Positions 1 to 11,900 of a DNA stretch of 64,000 bases are shown here, in pieces. The number at the start of each line of letters is the position of its first letter. Positions within the stretch are counted from its first letter, which is position 1. The notes beneath the pieces were generated by a model, which was given only the letters and a program-made list of their open reading frames with translations, had not been told where the DNA came from and did not search any database. Both the position numbers and the translations under genes were made by a program. Source of the stretch: Coffea arabica. Lineage: Eukaryota; Streptophyta; Magnoliopsida; Gentianales; Rubiaceae. The stretch lies in the NCBI RefSeq assembly GCF_036785885.1, contig NC_092317.1:560501-624500 (forward strand). Reading direction: 5' to 3'.

Positions 1-578
1 CAGTAGAATATCTGAGTTTCGATCGAGCTTTGAATCCAAACAACCAAGTTCAATATGAAGATTTTTTAAACTCCTTATCTCCCAGTGGCCTTCCACCCTA
101 TAAACTAATCTTGAAACCTGGTGTTCCTGTGATATTGCTTAGAAACCTCGACCCTACTGAGGGTCTTTGCAATGGAACAAGATTAATTTGTAAAAGTTTG
201 AGCAAACATGTCATTCATGCTCAAATAGCTGTAGGAGATTTTGCTGGCAAAGATGTCTTCATCCATAGAATTCCCTTACAACCTCCAACTGATGAACAAT
301 ATCCTATTCCATATACAAGGACTCAGTTTCCAATTCGCTTATGCTTTGCCATGACAATAAACAAAGCTCAAGGACAAACGCTTGATTATGTTGGTATCTA
401 TTTGAAGGAACCAGTGTTTTCCCACGGGCAGCTCTATGTTGCATTATCGCGAGCAAGAACTGCTTCTCAAGTGAAAGTGCTCATTAAACCTCCATTTTTT
501 GACAAGCCTAGAACAGACCAGGCAAAAAATATTGTATTTAGAGAAGTTCTTGAAACTTCTCGCATAGCTGCCAAGTAA
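1..578 (+). CDS. Helitron RepHel helicase, C-terminal part (5' truncated by window edge)
   Basis: The frame is open from the window start to a TAA at 576-578, so this is the 3' end of a longer gene. The protein carries late SF1B/Pif1-type helicase motifs as found in plant Helitron transposases: a GLCNGTRL stretch about 45 residues from the start of the clear homology, FAMTINKAQGQT near the middle, and YVALSRARTASQVKV near the end. In the family the complete protein combines a HUH rolling-circle Rep domain with this helicase; the Rep part lies outside the window. The RPA-like gene begins about 110 bp downstream on the same strand and the Helitron 3' end follows at 6763, which supports the assignment. 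No frameshift or stop is visible in the part seen. A host PIF1 helicase is less likely because of this context. Confidence 0.9.
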   Translation, partial: VEYLSFDRALNPNNQVQYEDFLNSLSPSGLPPYKLILKPGVPVILLRNLDPTEGLCNGTRLICKSLSKHVIHAQIAVGDFAGKDVFIHRIPLQPPTDEQYPIPYTRTQFPIRLCFAMTINKAQGQTLDYVGIYLKEPVFSHGQLYVALSRARTASQVKVLIKPPFFDKPRTDQAKNIVFREVLETSRIAAK

Positions 579-686
579 TTATGTTGTTTTAGGATTCAGT
601 TCCAGTTTTCTTGAATGTTCCAGAATTTCTTCTCTTTTAACTTACAAACTGATTATGTGTCTTTCTTATTTATATTATAGATAACA

Positions 687-3600
687 ATGGCAAGGAGATG
701 TCTATCAGTGCATGAAGTCCACGACAAGATGAGAAGGTGGACAGTGCTTGTGCAAGTTGTGGAGAAATCGCATGTGTTAACCAGTAACGGATCACCGCCT
801 ATCAGATTTCAGCGTCTCGTGTTAACAGATTCTGAGGTAATATAAGCTGAAACTAATTTTAGCAATTTAACATTTCCTAAATCATCAACATGTCCAGATT
901 ATTAATTATCCTCTGTGCAATTTAATTTCAGGCCGATTACTTTTTAATATTGCTTTCTTTTTATGTTTCTTGGGTAATATTGTTCCGTTGGAACTTAAAA
1001 TACCAATGCTTGCAAAGTGACTATAGTGAAATTCTGATTTAACTTACATGATTCTACCCTATAATATTACAAGGTTTATAATTAACCAATGATATATGTC
1101 TAATCAGTATAACTTTCTGTATGGGAGATCATATATAGTGATTTGAAAATGTTACAGCTTGGATGCATTTGAGTGCCTCAATGTGCATTCAATGACTAAA
1201 ACAAAGTACAGAAGACTTACGGAAATGATTTATAGCAAAAAAGGAAAACACAGCTCTAATACCCCAATACCATCTCATTTCCATTCTGGCTACTTTTTTT
1301 TTTTGATAGAATTGAATGTGTAGCCGTGCAGCCTATACCAAGTCAGCATACCAGCCATCTTATCCCTGTTTTTCCGTGTTTTGCTTCTTTGGCTGGATGT
1401 TTTTGAAGACTTTGATCTTTGATAGGAGTACTTCCATCTCATCTTCCCTTTTTAATCGCACCTAATCTGTCCTGATTTCCAGGAAAATTTTATCCCTTAC
1501 CTTTTATCTATATTTGCACGTCTCTTTCTGTAATCACACTCTCGCTCTAACCTTCGCTCATTCTGGTTTTGCCTTTTTTTTCCCTCTTGATTCGGTATGT
1601 ACAATTTCATATGGAAGTACAATTTTTTGTTATTTCCTTTTTGCTTTGAACATTTGTTTTTTCTTCTTTTTGGTTGGACTATAGTGTTGATTTTTTTGTT
1701 GGATTTTCACGGCAGATGAAGATCAGCAATAGGTGAATTTATTTTATTCTCATTTATCACTTTTCTCTAATCAAATAGATGGTGATGATAGGAAAGGATT
1801 TGGTTCAACAATCATTGCATCTCTTTTTTTCAGTTTCTCTAATTCCATAGGTAGAGGAATTTTAGTCCAATCTACTCATTTCATTTTTCAGTTTCCCTAA
1901 TTTCATAGGTCGAGGAACTTTGGTCCAATCTACTGGCTTTTGCAACGTGTTCACTACTACTGTGAACACGTTTTTAAAAATCCAACAAAGGATGTAAAAC
2001 AAAAGGGAAAAAAAAGGTAGGTATTGCGACTACAAAATGCTGATTCTGATCTAAATCAGTTAGGTGCATCATCTCATTTCTGTCATAAAACATTAAGAAG
2101 GAAAGAGATATTCACCCAATCCCTTCAAACTCTCCATTTTCTCCTATACAGACAAGAATCAAACTTAAATTACGAAGCCAATTTGGTCAAAGTATCACTG
2201 CTGCCAAAATACTTAAATGTTCTAAATGCAGTAATTTAATCTATCTCTCGAGTTTTGCAGGTCATTAGACTATTTATATTGTGGTTAGGTTTCATTAGGA
2301 AGGACAAACTCCCGTACCAAAGCACAGCAGACAGTATTTGCCAATATTGAAAATATATAGGAGGGAAAGCAACTCACAAATAAGGAAAAGTTCAAAGAGT
2401 ACCCTGATTACTTCGTTAGTTCAACTTATAGATATAGGCAACAGCACCTGCAATGCATTTGGGCCACAAAAAAAAGGGAAAAAATGAATGGGAGCATTAG
2501 AGCATAGATTATAGACATAGGCTCTGTATATCCAAGTTTTTGCATGTTAGTTTTGTTGCCCTTTTTTGCTTGTCAATTGCTAATACATATGGTACTTTCT
2601 TTGAACCCGAAAATCTTAGATTCAGTTTACTTTATTAAACACATTGTACAAGTAGAGGACAATTGGTCTCGTAATCCTCTTAATAAATTGGGTGAACTAA
2701 ACACCACAAGGTTGAAAAAAGATGTAGTTGCTACTAACGTGACCAATAGCTGCTAAAGTATCTATACAGAAAGCGTTTTAGATTTTTGCTACTTCAATGC
2801 TTTCGAAGAGTCCCGCGTTTTCTCCTGTTACATATCCCTGGATCTGAAATACTTTTTTTCCCTTTAAGGAAAATTGAGGCAAACGATAGCAGTCTCTTGA
2901 TAACATTAATTGATAGCAATCTATTGTCAAATCCTGTTCTGGTTTTTCTACCATTTTCCTTCATATATGTCTCTGGTTATTCTTAGTGATTTGCTTCTTG
3001 CAACTCAAACATTGCTGTTATATGTTTTCTTCCCCCTCTCCCTCCTTCAAAAAAAAAAAAAAAACCTCTGCATACTTGCTGTTGTATGTTTCTCGCCTCG
3101 AGTGTTGTACTTCAGCCTTTTGGTTAGTATTGCTCATCTTGGTTCTTTCTGTGAACAGGGGACTATGGTTTCAGCTGTCATTTATGGAAACGACATTCGT
3201 TATTTTGCTAATCTGCTGCAACCATTCAAGCGATACTATATCACTGGTGGGACTGTCAAAAAACAGGATGCAAAGTATAAAGTTAGTGACTATCAGTTCT
3301 CATGGGTGCTTCATAACAAGACATTAGTTGAAGAGTATGTTGAGCCAAATCCACCAATGCTACCATGCACTTTTGAATTCACCAAATTTGAAGACCTTTT
3401 TAGATTTGCAGACACGGAGAACGTTCAGAGTAAGTTATATCTATGCTTTACTGTTTGAAATATAAATTCACTTTCATATTTCCTTTAGCTATTGAAACAC
3501 AGCTAACCTCTTCTCTTTTGGTTTGTACTAAGATTTACAAGCTGTTGTTGTCACTGCATTTGCGACAAAGGAACAGAATAACGGGTGTACAACAAGAGAC

Positions 3601-6338
3601 TTCATTGTTGTGAATGAAGAGTAAGTTATATAGACCTTACTTTTAATATTCCTATTCAATGCATAAAACTGTTCCATTCACATTTTTCCCCATTTTTCCT
3701 CTTCTTTGTAAAGGAAAAAGCCAATGCTTCTTACTCTTTGGAATGAGTTCGAACAAAATCAGGGAACACAGCTTGCAAACAGTATTGGGAATGCCAACGT
3801 TATCATTGGCATGAAGCTGAAAATCACAACTTTTAATTGTAAGTGAAGTTAATATACTTTTAACAGCTTATACTTCAATGATAGTCATCCAGTTAGAATA
3901 ACTCAGCCTATCACTGTCTTTTAAATTGCTCTATTACTTAATGATAACTATTGCTTTTATTATCAGACTTATCTCTGACAACCAAGCCTGGGAGTGGCCT
4001 TCTGATTAATCCTCCCTCTTCTGAAGCAAATGCACTCAAAGAATGGTACGCATATTCTTTGATCATTTTAGTTAAACTTTTCTAGATCCTTTTGATAAAT
4101 TATAGTCTCTGTTGCATTAATTTCTTGGATAGGTATAATGCAAATAAAGAAGAAATTGCAGAATTGATACAACAAATGGCATACAAAGATTCATCTAAGC
4201 TGCTGCCACCTCCAAGTGCTGACGACATAATCAGTGTAGCCAATGCATTTAACACACTCAAAGATGTAACTTCCTTTTTGATTTATAACCTGATCTATAT
4301 CTTTTAGCCATCCAAATTAATGCAAAACTCAGATACTCTTCTTTCTGTTCACAAAAACATCTATTAGGTGAAAACAGCTTGGATAACAGGAAAAATCAGT
4401 TTGTCCCCTGGACAACAAAAATTCTGGTTTGAAGCATGTGAGAACTGCCAAAAGGCTATCAATGTTGACGTAGGATGGGTTATGAGATGCCCATCTTGCA
4501 AAGAAGAGAGCAAAGTTGTAGCAAGGTAATTACCGAATTAAGTTTCCCTCTCTTTTAATGAATTAGAATATAATATTTTGTTTCCAATGTGTAATAGGAC
4601 CCGAGTTGGAATTGCTGTTGATGATGGTACGGGCTCCATAAATACTGTTATCTTTGGCCCTGATGCTGAAAAGCTTATCCCATTTACAGCACTTCAACTC
4701 TGGGAAGCTCATACTGAGGTGAGCTAACAATCTTGGCAAAAAAAAAACTGCTACAAGTTTAGCTCTTGCATGATAATACAACTACCAACTTAATGCATCT
4801 TGCTTAATGTGCTTCATGTGCGATGAGCTTCATGTGCCTATATATCTGCTGCCAATTATAATTTCCTATATTTCTGCTGACTTTTCCTATACCATGTGGG
4901 CTATATTTCTGCTCGAATGGCCAGTTTCATCTTTGTTTTCCATTTTTTGGTTCTTTTTGTGTGTGATGCTCAGCCAGTTCGTTTGCCTGCTAATTTGAAC
5001 TCTCATGCTTGTACCCTTTTCTATTAGTTACTGAAGCCACAAACTGTCAAATTCTTACTGTTGTGTGAGCCTAATTTATTAGGAATTTAGTTGTAAGAAA
5101 CCCATAAAGCAAAAGAAGGAGTGGTGATATTCAGGAAAAAACAGTGATAGCTGTCAATGTGTCCATTTTCCTAGATAACGTTCTGAGATTTGAATCCAAT
5201 TGAGCTATCCTATAAATGAGATATCAAATTACCTCTTCCAGCCCCTTCTTTGCCAGATTTGATAAGTTTTAGGTAAATAAGTAAATAGAATTTTTTTGCA
5301 CAATTGCAACTGTATATTTAATACTATTAGAGTTTGTGCACGATTGGACAATTAGATAATTGGCCATTCTTCGCATTACAGATCCAATCTCAATCGAATT
5401 GGAACTGCATGTCCATAATGAGTCAAATAGTTCTGCCTTCTTTTCACCAAGTCACTTTCCGTTGATACAACAACTGGAACATCTCTCCTTCAAAATGTGC
5501 TTTTGTTGGTCTATATTAATGGGCCAAATGAACGCAAAAGATTTCGGCCTTTTTAGGCCTTTACCCGAATAGAAAAAAAAGTGAGAGTTTTATTTAGTTC
5601 ATTGAGGTCCAATGGTAATAACTATCGAATAATCTGATTCTTATGCTCCTTTTCTTGGGTATGAATGCTGCTCTCACCATGTAAAAGTGTCATGATTGTA
5701 GGAAACAAAAGATTATTTGCTTTTGCCATCTTTCACAGTAATTCCATAATGTCTTGGGTATAATATGTTTTGTTTCCTTCCATAACTTATGCTTGGGATC
5801 CACTTCTATTTACACAACATGAAGTTACTCAGAATTTGAATATCATTACTAATTATTTATACTTTAAAACAAAAAAATCCAGGAGCTTAACTTTTCTGCT
5901 GAACTATCATCTGCAATCAGAAAGCATGCGATTGTTTGTTTCATTCGCTACTATGAGTCAGATTATCAAGGCCAGAAGGAAGGCAAATATAATATTATCA
6001 AGGCATACACTACTGAGGAATCAGTTCACATTCCAATGGCCATCACAACTGCAGAAACGAATGAAAAAATTCCAGACATTCATGCAACTGTCCTGCAGCC
6101 TACCACGAAAAATGAATTTTTCAGTCCATCAACCAAAAAAGTGCTTGATACCATCGCTGAATCGTCTGCTGCTGCAAACGAAGTGCTGCCTACAGTGACC
6201 ACAGCAAAGAGGGCCTTGGTTTTTGGAACTGTGCCTCCCGGATTTGGTTTGAATTCTGCTGAAGCTAATACACCTACCTCGCTGTCTACCAATGCACCTG
6301 GAAGTCCCTTGAAGAGGCAGCGTGATAATGAACTCTGA
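687..6338 (+). CDS. Replication protein A 70 kDa subunit-like protein carried by the Helitron
   Basis: Nine exons read by eye: 687-836, 3159-3429, 3533-3620, 3714-3838, 3967-4045, 4133-4265, 4368-4525, 4598-4718, 5883-6338. Together they give 1581 nt with no stop, or 526 residues. The start MARRCLSVHEVHDKMRRW opens an N-terminal OB fold. A middle OB fold includes GTVKKQDAKYKV. The C-terminal OB domain has a CxxC...CxxC zinc ribbon (about C306, C309, C323, C326, with the pairs CENC and CPSC). The tail is Ser/Thr-rich and ends KRQRDNEL. RPA1 binds single-stranded DNA. Plant Helitrons often carry such genes next to RepHel, where they are thought to assist rolling-circle transposition. The length is close to Helitron RPA proteins and shorter than host RPA70, and the 5' intron of 2.3 kb is long. 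An ATAG acceptor-like site just before the ATG leaves open a further upstream non-coding exon. Confidence 0.85.
1831..1946 (+). repeat. Two-copy 58-bp tandem repeat in RPA intron 1
   Basis: A unit starting CAGTTTCTCTAATTCCATAG at 1831 recurs with a few substitutions at 1889. Both copies contain GTCCAATCTACT. The second copy runs into the hairpin at 1944-1972. Confidence 0.8.
1944..1972. repeat. Perfect 11-bp inverted repeat (hairpin)
   Basis: AACGTGTTCAC at 1944-1954 and its exact reverse complement at 1962-1972 flank a 7-nt loop. It lies inside intron 1 of the RPA-like gene. Its function is not evident; it could be the end of a small nested insertion. Confidence 0.75.
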
Positions 6339-6731
6339 ACTTCCTTGAAGCCTTTTGAATTGCTGATTTTGCTAATGTTAAAGCACTTTACAGCTACATA
6401 TCTAATCTTGCATCTTTTGACATAATATTGATATCCATTAAGAAATTGTTCTTTTGTGCACCTTAATGGATCTCAATATGTGATCTTTTGTAATTGCAGC
6501 CTATGATTGTACTTTATATTAAGTATTTAGCAAGTCATCTCCTGTCTCTGTAAGACTAATTTGAACTTGAAGATATTAAGCTATTTGTGAAACTACTTTT
6601 CAATCTTTTGTCATCTTCTCTTATCTTTTGCAATGCTAATGATTTTTTTGTTTTGTTTAGTCTCATATTGTTAGCTGCATACTTGATTGGTCTTATATAG
6701 AAATATATGACAACAGATTATAGGGGGCCTA

Positions 6732-6763
6732 GGCTGTGCTTAGCACAGCCGATAACCTACTAG
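6732..6763 (+). other. Helitron 3' terminal hairpin and CTAG end
   Basis: GGCTGTGC (6732-6739), loop TTA, GCACAGCC (6743-6750), then a short spacer and CTAG at 6760-6763. The next base is T. This layout is the rolling-circle termination signal of Helitrons. Confidence 0.85.
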
Positions 6764-6786
6764 TCTACCTATTATATAAGAAAAAA

Positions 6787-7070
6787 GCCAAGTTACTATA
6801 ACACCCCATCTTTTTGACACATGTATTGCACATATTTTTGACAAGTGGATTATTGGTCATTTTAGCTAAACTTTTCCTTCCCTTTTTTGATTCAATTGGG
6901 CCAAAATAATTAAAATATTTTTTCTCTGAGCCAAGTTACTATAGCACCCCATCTTTTTTACACATGTATTGCACATATTTTTAACAAGCGGATTCTTGGT
7001 CATTTTAGCTAAACTTTTCCTTCCCTTTTTTGATTCAATTGGGCCAAAATAATTAAAATATTTTTTCTCC
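6787..7070 (+). repeat. 143-bp tandem duplication within the second Helitron unit
   Basis: Copy 1 (6787-6929) and copy 2 (6930-7070) both begin GCCAAGTTACTATA and end TTAAAATATTTTTTCTC. They differ at only a few positions, so the duplication looks recent. Confidence 0.9.
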
Positions 7071-8467
7071 TTCAGAAAATCAACTGTGTCGCTTCTTCTT
7101 CTTCTTGCGACAAGTGCTTTTATTTTTTATTTTTTAAAACTAATCTAACTAAAATTGTCGCCATGTTCTTTTTTTTTTCGTCGAGATGATTAGCTACTTA
7201 ACAAAGAGAAATTTTTTTTTATCCCATTTTACATTTTCTTTTCTTCCTTTTTTTTCTTCATGTCTAATCTCTCATATTTGCTCTATTCTTAGATCATAAT
7301 GTTATAGTCAACTGGCATTTGTTTGTTAAATTTATAGGATGATGCTATTATTTGGTATTTTTCATGGATAAAATGTGAAATATTAAAATATGTAAAAAGA
7401 TCTTAGAATTCATTTTATACCAATGATCATTTTCTATGAAGAATAGAACAATAATTCTTTCTTGTCTTTTCTCCTCCCACGATTTGATTTCTTACTTCAC
7501 ATTTTTTTTCTTTTTCTTTGTTTTTTGGTTACATTTTGTAATTATCTACAATTTTGTGTATTTTTAAAGAGAAAAAATATATCATGTGATGCTTCCACCA
7601 AGATAAATCTAGCTAGGCATTCTTCTACCTATGTGTTCTATAAGATTTTGTATATGTTTAAACTAACGTTAATTTTTGTTTGTTTTTTAATTATTCAGGT
7701 TCTGTAGTATCAATTGGGTTGGCATATAAAAATTGTAGTTGGTGGTAGAAGTCACAATTAAAAATTGTTAGAAAATTCAATTTTGATTAGGAAGATGTTT
7801 TTGCAATAAAAAAAAATGGTTCAATTCTAATTTGTATATGTAGATCTGGAAACATAGCAATTCATATTTTTTATCTAACCTTGCTATTTATATTCTGGAG
7901 CTGCAGGATAATGTTGTCACCTTTAAACGGGATTTAAATAAATAAAGAAAGAAAAATGTGAAACTTTAGAGTAAATTATATTGATGTTGAAGATTGTGAC
8001 ATGTCTTAGTGGCTTTCTAAACTTTTTCTCATTATTAAAATACTGGAAGCATTATGACTGCTTTTGATTTAGTTACAACTAAGACTATGCTACTAATTAA
8101 TACAGCAATGCACTTGTAGTGTATTGATTTTCTCTCTTTTTTGGGTATTATCATAATAATAGTTCAAAAATCTTTATTCAAATCACAATAAATAGAGGTA
8201 TTAACTTCATAGATGGAATTTCTCTTCACAACAAATTCTGAGGGAAATTTTATTTATACTCCATATTTTATTAATTGTATTCCTACAATAAATAAAAACT
8301 ATATGATAAAAATAATAGTGAAAATGTGATTAACAAAAATGAGAGTTCAAATAACATTTGTTAATTTTAATTGTTTTGAGGCCCAATTTTCTCCTATATT
8401 TCTATTGATTTATCATGTGCTAAAATAATTTGATGTTATGTGTTTGACTAAATTTCTAGGGGGCCCA

Positions 8468-8499
8468 AGCTGTGCTTTGCACAGCTCAAGTACCTCTTG
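8468..8499 (+). other. Helitron-type 3' hairpin of the second unit
   Basis: AGCTGTGC at 8468-8475, loop TTT, and GCACAGCT at 8479-8486, then a 13-nt tail ending CTTG. It aligns with the hairpin at 6732-6763. Confidence 0.65.
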
Positions 8500-8963
8500 T
8501 ATATATATATAATGTATATGTAGTCTTCTTGGAACCGAAAAGAGTACACATTCATGATTTAACCAAGCACATGAAACAATTACTAGCTACTGCTTACTGA
8601 ATGAAGAACATCATATGAAACCAAAATTCGCAGCCAGCCGCCCGGCCTGCTGCTGCATCTCCTTTTTCACTCACTATCAAAACCTAAAATTAGACAATAC
8701 CATATCATTCAAACAAACAAAAAAAAGCTTTTAGCAAACGGAACCGTATATATATATATATAGTAGCATATGCCCGTCCAGTTCTCAGCATCCAGCAATT
8801 CAGTGCTTCCAGACGTTTTAGTGATAAGCAAGCTGAGAAAAATTGACCGATTTTCTATTTTGAAAAATCAATTCAGCTTGGCAAAATTAACGGCAGTGAA
8901 TCTATAATTTCCTTTTTGAACTGATATGTAACTAACACTAAAAGAAAGGATGCAAAACTTGAA

Positions 8964-11900
8964 CTACAATGAATTCCTGTACTTCAAAACATCATTTGTC
9001 TTTAATGAAAATCTCTGGCATATTTCTGATACAGTAGACTCGTTGGCACTTTCTGCATCTTTGCCTTGAAGAAGCTTGTGAAGCTCATCAGAAGGTTGCA
9101 ATACCTAATAGTGATGTATATAACAACATACTCGAGTCAGTAGGCGGTAAGGATATGAAATTCCATCTTTCCACCAAAAAAAAAAAAAGGAAAGAAAAAA
9201 CGAAAACGACAAATGAGGACCCAATTTTTTCTCATTTTTTGAAACTGAATGCTGGCAAAAACATCTAACTCAGATAATCTTTAGAGCTATACATATATAA
9301 TCAGAACCAAACTTACCAAATTTATCCCAAAAGAGCACAATACTAGAATGGTCCAAAAAGTAATCAGAAGATCACGACAAATATTAACTAGTACCATGCC
9401 GCAACCATTTTGAGTCAATGTCTAAGAAGAAATCAGTTTGAAATCCTACCCAAGGAGAACCAAGAGAATCAAATTTTCCTTTTTCAGAGTCCTGCAGTCC
9501 TTTGTTCTCCTTCTCAATCGAAGAATCTTGATTAGTGGAACCATCTGACACTAGCTGCAGAAGTTTCTCACTTCCCTGAAAGCATAAGCATAAACAGTTA
9601 CATCAATTGATATATATATATATATATACAACTTTAAATGAAACATTTTGCAAAAAAGCACGTTAAATGGGAAGAGGAACTTGCAAAATACATAAATATA
9701 AATGTAGGGCAGAAGACAGATAGGCCCGTAGACTATAAGTTGAACGCTGAGCCTCCTCAAAGGATTTGGTTGAGATTAGCTATTTTTAACTCCCAAGGAT
9801 ATACCTATGCCAGGGATTAATAGGGATACAGTGGATGCAGCTTACATATGATTATCACGTTTGTCAAACTAATGGCTGCAGAAGAACATTAAGACATTGT
9901 TGCTATGGCAACAAAAGGATGCATGTTTCTTCATCCATGTGGGCAGAGCTGGCAACTCAAAGTACATCAAGGCACTTAACGATATACTGTGAACTGTTTG
10001 AAATTACCACTGTTATGTACAAGAGTAATCCCAAACTCATTTCTTCAGGAGAATCATTTTCCTTTTCTCAAACTCCTGGAAAAATAATCTGCAGCAGATG
10101 CTGTTGAGTGGACCTAACAACTTCATGCTAGCCTACACGTGTGATCCAACAACTCACATGCAAGAGGAAAATGAACTCCAAAAACTATCTCACCTTGAGA
10201 GCTCTCCAGTGAGAATAAGATCGGAACAAGAACCAAAAGAACGGAATGTTAGGCAACGGTAGGACCTACATAAATTTCACAAGATTATAACCCAGTAAAA
10301 AAGCAACAAACAACTTCAGCAGAGAAGAAAATGATGTATCAAAAACTGCAACATGTTCAAAAGAACCAAATGCGCTCAATATTGTAGGCAAAAGCTAGTA
10401 CATACTGCTAATATTGCTGTAGCGGGAAGCAATGTAACTGATCCATAGAAGTACTTCTTGTGAAGAACAGCTCCCCTAATACTCATGCAGTAAGGTCATA
10501 AGTTAATTTGATGAATGAATTAAATGAAACTGGCCAACAATAATAAGAAAAACCCTGCATCTGCTAGTTTATACATGCATCAAAACTCTCTAGTAAAGGG
10601 CATGATTTACACCAGCAATTAGTAGGACAACCAGTAATAAGCTCCAAACAGGCATGATCGATTCAGGAAAACGATAAGAGTGGCCGATGAAGAGAAGGAA
10701 ACAATTCTTCGCTAAAGGAGGGGTGTCTAACTTACCAGTCTGGTTGGCATAAAGTATCAAAAATAAAAATAATAAAAAAAAGCCTCAGGCGGTGAATAAA
10801 ATTAAGGAGAGAATACTGACTTTTCAATTTTATCCTGTTGCATTCTATACCATTTCGAAAATTTGGACAAAAAAGTGGCATTCAGAAGTATCTTGCACAC
10901 TTAATACATGACCATGAAAAGGATTTCGCTATCCCCACCTCTTCTTCGTCCTACTTCTCCATTTATCACCCCTAGTGGACATACCAAAGTCTAATGAGAC
11001 ATATAGCCTTCACAAACAGAACCTATCCAAAACTAAGTTCTCCTATCTAAATATATGTCCAAATGCAAAGGAAACTTAGATGCACTTATCCTAATATTGT
11101 TGCTAGGCAGTCTGCTCCAAGACCATATATATTTGTTCAGTTTAAGATGTCAAAGACATAAAAGAGATATTTGCAATCATTTATCTGGACATTCTTGTTC
11201 AAATGTACATCATATAGTCATCTGCCATAACCACACCATATTGATGCAAGGAAATAAGCAGGACTGTGACAATTGAAGCGAAGTGTAAACTTTATATGTT
11301 CCAGAATTAGGAGTCCATATTAGTGGGTGTATTGGGTCAAGGTAGATTTTCCAACATGACAGCAATTTTCAAACAAATCTGGAACCTTTAGAAGCATCTG
11401 ATGTTAGCAAAAATGATAACATTAACAACAATCTAATCCATAGTAAGCAGAATTTACCTTATGGCAATATGCTGTATCCTTCTGCGGACAAGTCGTGCAT
11501 TCAAACTGTAATATTGGCAAGAGATTATCAGAAAGAATCCAGAAGAAGTTCAGATATACATGTACATAATTACATACGAATGACTAATTGCATCCTACAA
11601 TATTCTTCTACTCAAAGGAAATTTAAAAGCATATTATATGAAGCAAAAGTAGAACTTTGAGCTTTGATTGAAGCTTGGTTAGGTCAACTCCCTTTATTAC
11701 ATCAAGAAAATTAGAATGCAAACTCAAAGGAAATTTAAATGCATATTATATGAAGCAAAAGTAGAACTTCGAGCTTTGATTGAAGCTTGGTTAGGTCAAC
11801 TCCCTTTATTACATCAAGAAAATTAGAATGCAAAGACAAGAACCATCTCCAAAAATTTATGGATAAGTAATGTGCAGATAACCACCCACCCTCCCTCCAT

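Larger units (their letters stand above)
1..6763 (+). mobile_element. Autonomous-type Helitron, 3' portion
   Basis: The stretch contains the RepHel C-terminus and the RPA-like gene in the same orientation. It ends with a perfect hairpin (6732-6750), an 11-nt spacer and CTAG at 6760-6763 followed by T, which matches the canonical Helitron 3' end (hairpin, CTRR, host T). The 5' TC end lies beyond the window start. Both coding parts visible are open, so the element may be young or recently active. Confidence 0.85.
6764..8499 (+). mobile_element. Second, non-autonomous Helitron-like unit abutting the first
   Basis: Directly after the first element's CTAG the sequence begins TCTACCTATTATATAAG, a typical Helitron 5' TC start. 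At 8468-8486 there is a second hairpin (AGCTGTGC, TTT, GCACAGCT), preceded by GGGGGCCC as the first hairpin is preceded by GGGGGCCT, and the unit ends CTTG at 8496-8499 followed by T. The shared 3' end marks the two as relatives, though CTTG departs from the CTRR consensus. No long open frame is visible inside, so it would depend on RepHel supplied elsewhere. The content is AT-rich with a 143-bp tandem duplication near the 5' end. Boundaries are inferred from termini only. Confidence 0.65.
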
